Positions 12,140 through 24,689 of a stretch of 64,000 bases of DNA are shown here, piece by piece. Positions within the stretch are counted from its first letter, which is position 1. The number at the start of each line of letters is the position of its first letter. The DNA lies in assembly GCA_028023455.1 (NCBI GenBank), contig JAQFVV010013303.1:1-64000 (forward strand). Direction: 5' to 3'. The stretch is from Epiperipatus broadwayi. Taxonomy: Eukaryota > Onychophora > Udeonychophora > Euonychophora > Peripatidae. The position numbers and the translations under genes are program-made. The notes under the pieces were generated by a model. That model was not told the DNA's origin. It saw only the letters and a program-made list of their open reading frames with translations, and did not search any database.

Positions 12140-12739
12140 GCACATTCATATGATTACAGAAAATGTTTTTATAGTGATGAGAGAAAATTTTGTTGGTGGT
12201 GTTTCTGGAAAAATGTATAAAAGAGGAATGATGCATGGTAAGATTTCTAGATAATTTGAAAAATGATTGCTATGTAATATTGATAAGTGATTCAAAAACA
12301 TTTGACTATGTAATGATTGTCATATTGAATATGTGAACTATTCATACTAAGACTTATTTATCAAAGACCAAGAGAATAGCATATCCTTTTGGAAATATAG
12401 CTTCTAGTGAAAAAGCTCTAAGCTTATTTATTTCATCTTTAATAGATTTAATATACTGCTTATCCAAATTGTTTTTTTTTTTTTTTAAGATTTACCTAAT
12501 GATATAAACCTTGGTGATAATAAATGAGGAAAACACATTGTGTTTGTACATATAGTTCTTGCAATATATCTAATATTAGTATAAACAAATATCCATAACA
12601 TTTCAACAAAAAACTAAATAACTGTAAAATTAGCATGGGCTCAGGTATCTAGAGAAGTGTAATATCTAGTCTGTCAATGGAGACAATTTGCATCATAAAT
12701 TATTACTATATTTCTTTTATTTTTATTATTAGTATTTCA

Positions 12740-12930
12740 GCATTCATCTGATTAACTCTGAATACCTAGGATCTGAAGGTCTAACTGAGTTAGCTATAGG
12801 TTGACTATCTAAAAGAAAAACATTACGTGTAACTTAAAAAAATTATCTAGCCTGGATGTGAAGCTTGGATTATGAGAATGGAAGAAAAATATACTGCTAC
12901 TATAGTAGGAGGCTTTAATAAAAATTATTG
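12740..12930 (+). pseudogene. possible LINE remnant
   Basis: Two short stretches, NSEYLGSEGLTELA and PGCEAWIMRMEEK, resemble the YLGS and YGCEAW blocks of non-LTR reverse transcriptases in the right order and at roughly the right spacing. Everything between is out of frame. Chance similarity is possible. Confidence 0.3.
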
Positions 12931-12934
12931 AGAA

Positions 12935-14160
12935 TTTATCAATTGAAGAACATGCATGTGAAGTGAGAGATCAAAAATATATGATATTTAATATAGCTTC
13001 AATTAAATGCACATATACTTGTATACATAGGTGTATAAATAAAAATTAAAAATCAATGAAGGTGACAAAAGATAAAAAGAACTATACTAGAGTTTATTAC
13101 AATATTATGTTCTATAGATCATGGTAGTATTAAAAACATGAAGTTTGTATTAGGTTGGTAAATTATTGTTTTATATAGCATGGTAATAATAAATATATAT
13201 TACCAAAAACCCAAAGAAAAGATCTGCATATGTAAAGCTCCAGATATTGAAGTCAATTTCATTCAGACTGCATACGAATTCAGGATAGTTCTAACAACAT
13301 AAATGTAGATTAAAATAAGAATTTAATTTAAAATGAGTTTTAACAGATAAACTATTCTGAGACACGATTAGGAAAAATGTTGGAATCTCTAAAAATAAGA
13401 GTTGCTGCAGAAAAAAATAAAATATAACTTGATTAAATGTGTTTGTATTTATGCTTCATAGATTAGTTTGTATAGTTATTGCCAAATTTGTCTTTAATTT
13501 ATTATTCTGTATCTTGCATATGATTTTTTCTTCTGAAATTAGAATTTTCATACTCATTTATAGATGATGATTAATGAATAAAACATTACCTTAGAAAGAC
13601 AATATTAAATGTAAAAAATAAAGGACTGTCAAAGATAAACTAATTCTATACAGTTTTATCACCATACGAATATAGCTAAAATTTTGCCAATCCATATCCT
13701 GTATAGTCTAATATGAAGTACTTGTGATCCAAAATTATTCTGTCTTCCAAAATGTTTAATCGTTGATTGAAGCCTGCATAACCAAAAATATGTTACAATC
13801 TTTCCTAAATACAATTTCCAAAATATCTCCTGGATTAAATTCAATTCAATTTCTTCATTACCAGAACATATTATTAATTGAAATTTTTATAGACAAGAAA
13901 ATATCAAGCAGCAAAAATTCTGTATTGGATTGAATGAGCAGAAGGTGCATAGTTGTAAATTAAATCCTAAAAAATAATACAACTTTGCTCTATTGTTCAT
14001 GTTGCAAGAAAGTTTTTCTTTTATTCTCAGCCTTTACTGAACAATAAAAAAGTATTTTAACAAAAATATATTTTAAAAAGAAATGATAAATAAAATAAAC
14101 AAAGCAAAAAAAAAAATCAATGCAGTAGGAATAAACTTTTGATTACACTTCATTATCATT
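12935..14160. other. AT-rich, nothing recognised
   Basis: No supported gene, repeat or promoter structure. Confidence 0.4.
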
Positions 14161-14164
14161 ATCA

Positions 14165-14310
14165 TTAATAATAATAATAATGGGATGGCTTTATTGCTTC
14201 GAAGTTGATAGGAAGTTTGTGCAAGTAAACAAATGAATCAATCTGAGGACCTTAGACTCCAGCACCTCATACTTTTCTATTGCATTAAACCATGCAGGAC
14301 TTAATCATCA
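14165..14310 (-). mobile_element. SINE B copy (minus strand)
   Basis: On the plus strand it starts with an AAT run and GGGATGGCTTTATTGCTTCG, the complement of the SINE B 3' end (CAATAAA-CCAT followed by ATT repeats). The body toward 14300 is diverged. It abuts the 3' end of the RTE-like LINE on the same strand. Confidence 0.5.
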
Positions 14311-14319
14311 TTTTCACCT

Positions 14320-16930
14320 ATTATCAATTTTCTGCAGGATAAAGATTTCTTCAAGTTTAATTCATTTTTTTTCAGCCCATAGATTCTCTTCTCTACACAA
14401 TTCAGAAAATGCTCTTATCTCCATTCTTAGCTTCTCTTCTTTATATAATTCAAGAAAACTTTCTTACCTTCATTTAAAATGTTGTTTTTGCTATCATCTT
14501 GGTCATCCATTTTTAAGACTTCAGTTATCACTTCTTATAGTAATATTTCTAGATTAGCTCCCTTTCATTCTCTTAACTTTTTCAGTGAAGTCAGTGATAT
14601 TTTTCATTTGTGTCTTTTATTTTCAAAACTGCCCTATTGCTCTCCATTCTTTTTTAAGTGATATGAACCTCTGTATTGCTTTTCTGTTTAATGTATGAGC
14701 CTCATATCCATAGTAAAACTAGTAAAATATATGCATTAAAAATCTTTCTTTTCAAACATATCGAGATTTTTTTCTTATAGTAAATAATTTTATTGAAAGT
14801 GACCCATCCAAATACTATTTTATGATTAATTTTATCCATTATATTTCCATCTGTATTATTAATTTGTTCAGTTAGTTGTTAATTCATTCTACTTCGTGAT
14901 TATTAATCTTATTATTTTTTTTGTTAAGAACTATTGAACATTACTATAGCTTTTTATCATTTACCTTTAGACCTACTTTTTTACTTTTATTTGTTAACTC
15001 TTGCAACATTTCCTAAAGCTCTAAAGCATCATTTGCAAAAACAATCTTATTATCTTCAAAATCCAGATGATGTAAATTATTTCCACACATTTTTATTCTT
15101 TTAGCTTTCCATTTTCATCTATAAAATAATTTTTGTAAAACTTCTTTAAAATATTTTGGAGATATGGAATCATCCTTTTCTATATCAATTTAGTATTATC
15201 ATGTAAATTTCTCAGTGCTGGTCTATTTTTATTGATATTCTGGGTCTAGATCTTGATGGTACTAAACTTTAATCATTGACAAAATACTTATAAACTTGAA
15301 TGCTTTTTCATAATCCACAAATCCCAATAATAATGGCAATTCAAATTTATTAATATTTTTATAATTTCTCTTAATAGTTCAGTATTGATCTACTGTACCA
15401 AAACCACTATTAAATATAGCTGTTTTTTGTTTTTTTTTTAATTTCGTTTGTTTATTTTAGTAAAGATTATATATAAAACTTATTGAAGGCTGACATCTCC
15501 ACAGTTTCTAATATATTCTTTTTACTTGTTTTAAATATCAGTATCACTAGTGCATTTTTGCAATCATCTGATATAATTTGGGATATAATTCTATCAACAA
15601 TTTTTTCTTTTTTTTTTTACTTGCTTTTTAAAGTTAAGATATCAATAAAATTACCATAATCTCTAGAAGCTTTTTTTTCTTCGCAGATTTAATTGAATGT
15701 CTTATGTCTTTATTTACATTTCTGACAATTCAGAAGATGTTATAATTGTAGGGATTACTTTGTTTTCTTATTCTTTATTACTATATTATTTTTGTAAAAC
15801 GCTTCAACTTCATGTAAGTAATTCTTTTAGATTTTTATTTTATTGTTGAAATGATTTCTTTATAATATCAACATGTTTTATATGTTTGCAACTTTTATTC
15901 CCTTTTATAATTTCTTTTCATTGTTAATTTACAGTTATAATTTTTTTAAATATTAGTAATGATTTTTTTTTTTGTACCATTTTACAAAATTCTAGATATT
16001 CAATTTTTTTTTTAATGGATCATTTAAAATATTTTATATCCCTTCTTTTTTTCATATTGTTTTGTTTCAGTTTAAAATTTACTGGTGAATTTGATGCTTT
16101 TTTAACCATTATCTTTGATTCACACTTAGATATAATAATTAAACTCATATGTTAGAATGCATTCAATTGTGAGTCCTATCTCTTGATAAAATTTTAATTT
16201 TTAATGTTAAAGTGATATAGTGTTGAATATTTTATTTATTAATGTGATTCCCATTTTTATTTCTGCTCTTTCAAATATTCCTTCATCAGATATCAGAAGA
16301 GAGACTTGTTAAATAGATCTGCTGAACATCACATGATCACCATTTCTTATGCTTGCTCATAACTGTTATTAATCAGGCAAAACTCTTCATACAATAGTGC
16401 CACTCAGTACAAGCCAGAGTAATCAATGGATGCCAGACGATTTGTGCATAAAATCCCTATCACTAGTCTGGGGATATTGGATGAGTAGGCACTAGATAGG
16501 GATTTTATGCACAAGCCTTCTGGCATCCATTGATTACTCTGGCTTGCACTGAGTGGAACTATTGTATGGAGAGTTTTGTCTGTTTAAATAGATCTGGTTT
16601 GATAGTAACTTAAGAAATAGTTTTGCCATTTAAAATACAAATCATATCAATATTCCTTTCTGGATATTCAGCAAATAATTTTTTTGAATAATTTCTGAAG
16701 TCATTTAAGTCCATTTTTATGCATTTCATTTTCCTGATCCAGCAGTAATGCTAGCTTAATTTGATCTTTTTAGATGTGAGTGAAATCCCATCAACAGATT
16801 CAGAACAATTCAGTGTAGCTATGCTCATCTGATTTATATATAGAATTTCATAAATTCTGATTATATAGATATGAACAAAATCAAGCCATGAGACACGTAG
16901 AGTATCAAATATATGGCTGCAGTAGCAGAA
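14320..16930 (-). pseudogene. RTE-like LINE copy, interrupted
   Basis: The longest RTE-like copy. From right to left on the minus strand: a linker with DFRNYSKKLFAEYPERNIDM and ILNGKTIS (16740-16600), a foldback insertion (16322-16583), SDEGIFERAEIKMGIT and INKIFNTISL (near 16230), then FGTVDQY (near 15400), ELPLLLGFVDYEKAF (near 15340), and the palm near 15050 reading HHLDFEDNKIVFANDALEL. The catalytic FxDD is FEDN, so the second aspartate is lost. The tail continues to about 14320. Stops and frameshifts are frequent. Confidence 0.82.
16322..16583. mobile_element. hairpin retroposon-like element P, copy 1
   Basis: A head of about 50 bases (AACATCACATGATCACCATT...) is followed by a long hairpin that runs to the element end. 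The left arm starts AGGCAAAACTCTTCATACAA and the right arm ends with ATTGTATGGAGAGTTTTG. Inner arms share AGAGTAATCAATGGATGCCA and TGCATAAAATCCCTATC. It is flanked by exact 13-bp direct repeats TTAAATAGATCTG (16309-16321 and 16584-16596), and the RTE-like frame resumes across the site, which confirms the insertion. Duplications of this length are typical of LINE-mediated retroposition, not of most DNA transposons. The second copy is at 58326-58622. Confidence 0.85.
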
Positions 16931-16934
16931 TTGG

Positions 16935-18940
16935 ATAACTTAATTATGTCACTAGTGATTCTGTATCTTGATTAGGATCTCCATAGGTTTCTGTTTGATA
17001 TTTTATTAATAATTAAGCTGTTTAAAAATTCTAAGTAATTAAAGAAATGTTTTCAATTATAATAGTTACTTTATTATACTTTGATTTGAAAGTGTCAGAC
17101 TTTCTGGATTCATAACTTTGACATAACTCAATTTAGATAAATATGTTAATGATTATTTTTAATCTTTTATTAACCTAGAGATTATTCCTAGCCACTTGTA
17201 AATGAGTGTTACCATTTTAAACTTTATTAAAAGAAAAAAGAAAGGTAAAAAAAAAGTTAAAGAAGATTTTATATATAATTTTATAAACCATTTCATGAAT
17301 CATAAAGGTTTCTAGATATATCACCTTTAGTTATGATGTTTTTTAAATTCTTTTGTAGCAAATTCTTTTTTTATTGTATGGAATCTACCTCTTCCATAAA
17401 AAAAAAACCTGTTCAAATTCACCATAAAATATTCTTTCTGAAGCTCTGTTACTTTTCATTTCCTTCACAAGTTTGCGATAAAAACCAGATTTAGTAATAA
17501 GTATATTCTTCAGCCTACAGAGCATTTTTTTAATATTTTTTTTCACAGTATTTATATTACAAAAATATGGGATTAATATCTCATCTCAAACAATAAATTT
17601 GTCAGAAAGTAATTATAAATGCAACTGCGTTAATTGAACTCGCTATTTCTCTATAATAAAGTGTCTTTTTAACTTATTAAATGTGGAAGCAGCATCTGAA
17701 GTCTACAATGCACTTAAATATCCTAATATGTCTTTTTACTTATTAAGGTATTTAGCCTTAATAATAATTTTCAATTAAATAACCATATAATCCAAGTGTT
17801 AATGAAAATTTTTTTCCATTGCAGTTGTAATATAGCATTTAACTATTTTGAACAATAGTTACTTGACCAAATGTTTTATGGATTATATTCAAAACATTAT
17901 TAACACTTTGCAGGTCTACCTTTCTGATCAGAATTCTGATACATAAGAACCAAGATGATAAAACAGTTTTGCATTTTATGTATTATCAGTTCAAGTCTAC
18001 ATTATGAAAATTAAAGTCGGGGCATTTGCTCATATCTTTGTTTAATCCCAATTTTTATAATACCTTCCTCACATTTTCTGCCACCATTAATATGATTACC
18101 CTAATACTAGTATGGATTAACTTCCATTGTTCACCAGATATTTTCAAAATGCTGTTACATATCTTCTCAATTAATTTTATAAAAATGTTTTGAAATCAAT
18201 AATATTTAATACTTACATATCACATTTACTAGAAATATTTTGTTTTAATTTTTTCTGCCTGTGGGGAAGATATTTACTATGTTTTTTTATTATTATTATC
18301 ATAAAGCAACACCAATTTTCTTTTAGCTACCATTTGTGATAGGGAGCAATCTATCCAATAAGTTTCTTGGAAACAATTTGTTTCAGTGAAGAATAGTATT
18401 GTATTATTATTTCATAATAATTGCTGCATGTTTATGATTACAGATGCTATAATCTCATGAAGCTGAATGTCTGTTCACAACAAAGTAAGTGAATATGATG
18501 GATATAGTGTGTAATGCAGTTATCCATATTTTTGAATTACTATTAAAGAAATAATTAAAATACTCTATCCATCAATTCAAAATATCATCATTGTATATAA
18601 AATCAAATCATTGAATTAATCAATATTCTTATGATATTTGTCGTCTGGTGAACCATAATCAGTAAAATGATTGTATCGTAATTGCTACTTTAATCCACAA
18701 ATCATTTTTAACTCTTATCAGTCACTGAATTTATGTCTTTTAACTTTTAAATCTCTATACTATTTATGAAGTTCTATTTTTATTTTCTTATTCAACCAAA
18801 CATACAATGCCATTACTTTCTTTAAATCAAGTCACCAATGTTTCAGTTATTATCAGAAAATCAATACACATTTTCATTTTAGTGAATCAAGAATGTAGCT
18901 TGTCTTTACCATTTTATGAGAGCTCTTGCATGGTGGACTT
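16935..18940. other. AT-rich, nothing firmly recognised
   Basis: The 17850-18260 part is slightly less AT-rich and could hide a transposon remnant on the minus strand, but I could not match any domain. Confidence 0.35.
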
Positions 18941-18944
18941 AATA

Positions 18945-19045
18945 GCTAAATATTCATAGATTGTAACTCAGCCCTGTCAGTTCTGATGTTTGAGCATCTT
19001 GTAATCTCTTGAGCAACAAATCATTTAATTATTATTATTGTTATT
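18945..19045 (+). mobile_element. SINE B copy
   Basis: The 3' part reads TTGTAATCTCTTGAGCAACA, then AATCATTTAATTATTATTATTG, an ATT tail. It matches 24570-24685, 52860-53010 and 3361-3474. The tRNA-like head is degraded. Confidence 0.6.
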
Positions 19046-19049
19046 ACTC

Positions 19050-21848
19050 TCTATGAAAATTTCATGCTTTGTTCAAAAATCCAAATTTCAAATTTTAATA
19101 TTTAACAGGAATTGAAACTTAATATGAACAGTAGTTACTTTTAAAGAACTTATCTTTTAATGTCATAATAATTTTAATTTTGGAGAGCATTACTCTGTAT
19201 TTTATTAAATAATAAGCACCTATAAGATTCATGTAATATTAATTTGTTTTACATTCTGACTCCCAATCTTCATTCATCATTTTTCAAGGAGACGGAAAAG
19301 AAAATATGTGTGAGAAAATGATATATTAAAAAGCCATTTAAAATTATAGGTAAGATTATTTGCTGATTATTACCTTCTAAAATACATATCATATGCAATT
19401 CAGATTTTTTGACTTATAACAGTCCATATCTATTAGCGTATGGATATATAATAATTTCACAGTAATTATGTCTAATGTTTAAAACCAGAATTAATATGAA
19501 ATATAATGATTAAATGTTGCATAACTTTTAAATTTTCATTTTTAACAATGGTGAATTTGATTTGCAAATAATAGAACAGAAGTAAAAATATTTTTAAAAT
19601 CAGGATTCAAGATTTTTTCTTTTATAATCTTGTAAATTATTACTAGCTTGGGGGGGGGGGTATTGGGTTGACATTTGTTTTGTACAAATACCTCTATTCA
19701 AAACATGATTTTTTTAAATGTAAATTTTTTCCATTGCTGCTATTATTATGATATGGGCATAGTAGGTGCAAACAAAAAGATGTAATGCAGTGAAGTATAA
19801 CTCCTATTTAAAAGCTTTTGTTTTCTTCCTGAATTTCAACAAAGTTGGATCCAACTCCAATTATACCAACTTTTTATTTTATTTAATAAATTAAATACAA
19901 TGCTGATTGTAAACAGAAATAAAGCAATAACAATAATAAAATATAGTAAGTCAAATAATGGATGAAATTGGTGTACATGAGTATTTTTGCAATGAATAAA
20001 AGTCAAATGAAGCATTAGCCTTGACACCAATGATTCCAAGCCATCAATGAATGTAAAAAAAGAAATAAAAGTAAAGAATATTACATGCCTTTTTTTTTAA
20101 AAAAAAGGGTTATTAATGCATATGTTTTGCCGGGACCATTGATGAATGCAATAAAATGACTGAAGAATAATGAAACCAAGAAAACATAATGTTATTAACA
20201 TGTCACTGATTTTAGGACCAAAGAAAGCAAATGAAATATGCAAATGAAAATAATAATAGAATAATATAATAAGAATTTTACCTTTTGACACAACTTATAA
20301 AATGTCCTAGTTGTGGGTATGGTTATATTCTAGGGTTTTTTAAGTATATTTTTCTTGTCTTTTGAAATTGTTTATGTTAATTAATCCACATGCAGTGCAT
20401 TTAAATTCACAGAGAAAATACCATTATTTCTATTACCTTTATTTATTGTACTCATCTGCTTCATAAATGGAATTTAGCAGCCACTGATCTATGTAGATAC
20501 CTAAAATAAATTATGAAATACTTAGTGTTGAATCTATGGTTACAGTAGCATGGCGTATGAGTTAAAGAAGTAAAGTAATAATTATCTAAGAATATTAATT
20601 CTGCAAAGTATCATTTTATATAAAAATAATTGATTAATTACTAAGTAGCAATTGGCAGGTTAGATGTTGATCTGGGAGTCTTTACTTTCAAGTCTGTAAT
20701 TTAGTCATGGTATTAAATGACACAAGGCAAATTATATAATTAATCATTTGGATCACCATGTGACATTCAAACATAACATGTTCAGTCAATTGATTAAATA
20801 AATATTTTGTATTTTGTGTTTTATTTAGTTGGGAATCAATTCTAGATTTTTTAACTCTGAGTCTATCATTCAAACACTGCGTTAAACTATTATAGACTTT
20901 TTTCATTGTCAATGAATAACTTTATGTAGCTATGATATCAAATTAAATTTAACAATATGTTATAATGAGTACTAAACATGATAACCATTTCTAGAAGTTT
21001 GTGCTAAAAAATTATACAATCTACATAAATGTTTGTATCATGTCATTGAAATCTTTATATAAAATGACTCTTATAGAAGTGATATTTGGGAATGCAGAAT
21101 TAGCTGACATATACATTTGTAAATCCAGTTTTCTAGATGCAATCTTTCATTTTAATCACTGTGGAATTCTGATATTGCAGGAAACATTATAAAATTGTTA
21201 TTATCATTAGAGCTGATTAAAATAATGAGTTTCTTGGTATAACATGTCTTTAATTGAATTATAAATGGAAAGGATAGGGAATATGCTATTAAGCTATTAC
21301 TGCATGACTTTTTTAAATCCATAAAAATCATTAATCTGAGAAGACTAAAGAACTAGATTATCAAGATTTAATCATTAGAAGTTTAACTATTGCATTAATC
21401 AAGGAATATCTCAAAGTTTTTGATATAATTTTATCATTTTAAAACTTGTATTGAATATAAATGTGTATGCTGATTTTTGTTATGAAGAATTTTGTTTTGT
21501 TGTCACTTAGAAATAGTTCAATAGTTTTAATTATTGATAAAACAATAGCTTTCATCATGGCAATGGATACTTTATTTAAAAAAAGCTATTTGGTTAGGTT
21601 GTTGCTTTTGAAATATTATTATCCAAATACAATGAAGTTCTACTTGAAATTTAAAAAAGATAGACATTTTGTTTAAAGAGGAGATGTCTTGAAATAGACC
21701 ACAGTTTAGAAGATTACCTTTATTTCCACAAATTAAATATATTACAAGTTATAAAATTAATGACAAACTTTGATATTTATTCTTTGTTATTGATGGGTTC
21801 ATTATAATGGCTCCTTGCAATGTAATTTAGTAAGAATTATGAAACTTT
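19050..21848. other. AT-rich, nothing recognised
   Basis: It contains an eleven-base G run at about 19650, isolated in AT-rich DNA. No exon, element or RNA gene could be supported. Confidence 0.4.
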
Positions 21849-21849
21849 A

Positions 21850-21987
21850 TTTTTTAAAGATATACTTAAAATCTCTTGTTCACCATATATTCTTAAAACA
21901 TACAAATAAAAATACCCGAAAAAAGTATTTTTATTCATATTTCAAGAATGAGTGATGGAATGGAAATTTTAAGTATATCTTAAAAAA
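21850..21987. repeat. foldback/MITE, about 65-bp arms
   Basis: The left arm (21850-21915) and right arm (21924-21987) are reverse complements with some mismatches. Shared blocks are TTTTTAAAGATATACTTAAA and AAGTATATCTTAAAAAAA, and CAAATAAAAATAC with GTATTTTTATTCA. The loop is only about eight bases (CCGAAAAA), so this is a near-perfect snapback. Confidence 0.8.
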
Positions 21988-21989
21988 AT

Positions 21990-22685
21990 ATTACACTTGG
22001 AAAAAGAAAGATGAAATTGAGTTGTTGCAATATGTTGTATAGAATTAAAAGAAGATATATATTTTGATAGATATATTAATCGTTAACTGAGATTAAAGTT
22101 TATATATGGGCCAGAGATAATTTTTAATAGTGATTAATAATCATTAATGTATTTATCTGACATGGTTAGTATCAAAATTGTGAGTGCAGAAAATTTGACT
22201 CTTGTAAATAAATGTAAATCTTTCTATACATTGGGAAATTGAGCTAATATAACATCTAAATGTGAGATTAAGAATAGATATTTTTATTGAATGCAATCCA
22301 GAAGTGAATACTTAATTCACTTAATGAATGATTGTTGTCAGATTTTCAGTCACAAGGGGCTTTCACTTGGTTAAGATTCAAATATATATATATATGACTG
22401 TCTGCTCAGAATTTCAATTTGCATCCCAGTATTGTTTGGAATTAAGATGCGAAGTAAACCCATTAGATGAACTGATTGATATTAAACAACTCAATAACTT
22501 TTTCTCTAATTATTAAAGTTGTTTATTTCACTTCTTATGAGGTTTGCCATGTAAAATATTGAATTAAATAATGACTGAAATTACTTCTATTATGGAATTA
22601 GTTTTGAAATATTATTGCCCTCAATTTCAGTCATTATTGACTTCAGGAAGATCTCTCCTTAGTTTTTTTGATTTATAGTCATTGG
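21990..22685. other. AT-rich, nothing recognised
   Basis: No supported feature. Confidence 0.4.
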
Positions 22686-22689
22686 TCCA

Positions 22690-23430
22690 CATCAACCGAT
22701 GCACTTATGTTTTATTTATCAATTCATATGAGATCTCTTTCTAGGGCCTTTACAATATTGTAGAATCCAGTTTAAACCTTTAATTGCCCATTAATTACCA
22801 CCTCTTCTAGCAATGTGTCCAATCCAGTTTGATTCTATATGTCCAATCCAGTTGATTTCAGTCTCTCATTTTTTTTCAGTATATCACTCATAGGTTGTTT
22901 GTTATTTTATTCAAGTATTTCATTTCCCATTTCTTTTTGTTACTCCCAATATATCTCTCTTGTTTTTCTGAGTGGTCTGAAGCCTTTGTATTGCTATTTT
23001 GTTAAGTGTTTAAGTTTCAGATCTATAAGGAAAAGCTGGGAAAAAATACATCTATTAAAAAAAAAACTTCTCTTTTCAAACATCAAAGCACATTTTCTCC
23101 AATAATGAGTTTGTTTTAACCAAAAACACAACACCTAAATATAATTCTATGATTAATTTCATCCATAACATTTCCATGTGTATTAATAATCTGATTAAGA
23201 CATTTGTAGCTTTTAAATTCTTCTAATTCATGGTTATTATTTTTTTTTTCTGAGAAAATGAATTGAACATTAATGAGTTTTTTTAAATATATTTTTTATA
23301 GTCTTACTTTCTTAGTTTCATTTGATAAGTTTTGCAATCTTTGCTGAAACTCTGAAGCATTATTTGCAAATACAAAAACATCACCTGAAAAATGTAGATG
23401 ATTTAAACATTTTTTGTGGAAACTGAATAT
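22690..23430 (-). pseudogene. RTE-like LINE 3' fragment
   Basis: Minus-strand translation gives GDVFVFANNASEFQQRLQNL (palm; FSGD in place of FTDD), then LEEFKSYKCLNQIINTHGN, a VFG block, KTQRDILGVTKR-like text, and WIGHIARRG near 22830. It matches the 5340 copy. A small tandem duplication of TGTCCAATCCAGTT lies at about 22815-22851. It is decayed by many frameshifts. Confidence 0.75.
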
Positions 23431-23434
23431 TACT

Positions 23435-24015
23435 GAAATGTGTACCATGCTTATTTCTAAAGGACAGCTCAATGATTATCATTATTGAGCAAATGTTGAC
23501 ATTTATGTCAAGTTACCATTAGGCTTAGAGTTCATAACCATCCTAGCTGGCTTTGCAGTAGTGGCCAGTAATTGATATCTAGCTATTTTTAGCTAGAGGG
23601 TAAGGATTCGAGTTAATTTGTGTAGATTATATAAGTGCTGATGCACTAACTATAAAAAATAATAATTGTAATATAATTTATATTTATCACTAATGGAGAG
23701 AAGTTTATAATTGGGAGCTGTATATATTTATGAATCTTATGTTCCTATTATGTTTGGTTTTTAAAATATGTCTAATTTTTTATCAACCATCAAAATCTTT
23801 CCTTAATTAGTTTTTATTTTTATTAATACTGCATTTTTTTTCGTCATACATATATATATATACGTAGAATTTTTTATAGACGAAAGAAAAACTATAATCA
23901 TTTCTTTTTTATCTAAAAGTATATTATTTTAAAACAAAACATTAACTCTGTAAACATTCACTTATGAAATATTTTAGATATAATATGTGGGAAAAAATAT
24001 ATGTTTTTCTTTCTT
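23435..24015. other. AT-rich region upstream of the candidate exon
   Basis: It would be intron or 5' flank if the exon at 24043 is real. A pyrimidine-rich run at 24003-24020 (TTTTTCTTTCTTTTCT) ends in AAAG and would serve as a splice acceptor tract. Confidence 0.4.
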
Positions 24016-24042
24016 TTCTAAAGATATTTCCCAAGATAATCC

Positions 24043-24224
24043 ATGGCTACTATGAGTTCCCGTGGTGCCAGAAAGATTCTAGCTGAGCGTCTGATAGTAG
24101 AGAGAAGGAACAAAGAAGCTGATTTCAGAAACACGTGGTCCAAAACGGCACAGTTTTTTCATGATGCCACTATAAATACAACTCAGTACAACTCTTGGTT
24201 ATCTCCCTGCAGCTTTAGGAAAAG
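24043..24224 (+). CDS. candidate first coding exon, unknown protein
   Basis: The only host-gene-like coding segment I can support. It begins with a good start context (AATCCATGGCT) and reads MATMSSRGARKILAERLIVE, then RRNKEADFRNTWSKTAQFFH, then DATINTTQYNSWLSPCSFRK. It ends at AAAAG followed by GTAAAATA, a plausible donor in phase 2. Upstream is a pyrimidine tract and AG (24022-24023, or 24034-24035), so the ATG may lie within an internal exon after a short 5' UTR. Its base composition is clearly richer in G+C than both flanks, and codon use is varied, unlike the shadow frames nearby. The protein start is basic and helical-looking (RKILAERLIVERRNKEADFR), with no signal peptide or membrane segment. 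I do not recognise the family. No downstream exon was found, so introns would be long. Confidence 0.6.
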
Positions 24225-24569
24225 GTAAAATAAAAGTAAAAGATGGGGGTAAAAAAAAACTATGTGATAAAAAGTTATTTTCACTTTTAACTCTCATGTT
24301 TACTTATATATATATTTTATTATAAAACTTTGATTTATTTCAAGCCTGCTGAGTGAGTTTTGTTTTCATAGTAAAATAACATTCACTTTTATATTTCTAC
24401 TTGTTTTTTTAAGGAAACTTTGTTAATCCTTTTATTTATAAAGTATTTTTTTAGATGAATATTTTATTATAAATGATAAACAAGATATTAATATATATAT
24501 TGATAAAAATTATTTTGCATATGAACTAAAGCATTGAGATTTATTAATATTAATAAATGTCATATGATT

Positions 24570-24685
24570 GGACATAGTATAGAAAGGCAATTTTGGATCT
24601 TAGGGTTCGTGGATCGTTTCCAGCGTTATTATTTTCGATGCTCAAACATTTTATGGTCACCCTAAGGAAGTAAACCTTGCGATTA
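24570..24685 (+). mobile_element. SINE B copy
   Basis: The head contains GGATCTTAGGGTTCGTGGAT, with a box-B-like GGTTCG, and the body CGATGCTCAAACATTTTATG, followed by GTCACCCTAAGGAAGTAA. It aligns with 52860-53010 and with the shorter copies at 3361 and 18945. Confidence 0.6.
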
Positions 24686-24689
24686 ATTT

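Noticed and set aside
12008-12236. Open frames on both strands around 12060-12135
   Set aside because: They translate the (AT)n array into alternating Y and I.
17850-18260. Possible minus-strand transposon ORF
   Set aside because: Slightly less AT-rich, but I could not match any catalytic block or ordered motif set.
19650-19660. Isolated G11 run as a structural (G-quadruplex) element
   Set aside because: A single G tract with no partner tracts nearby; most simply a slippage homopolymer.
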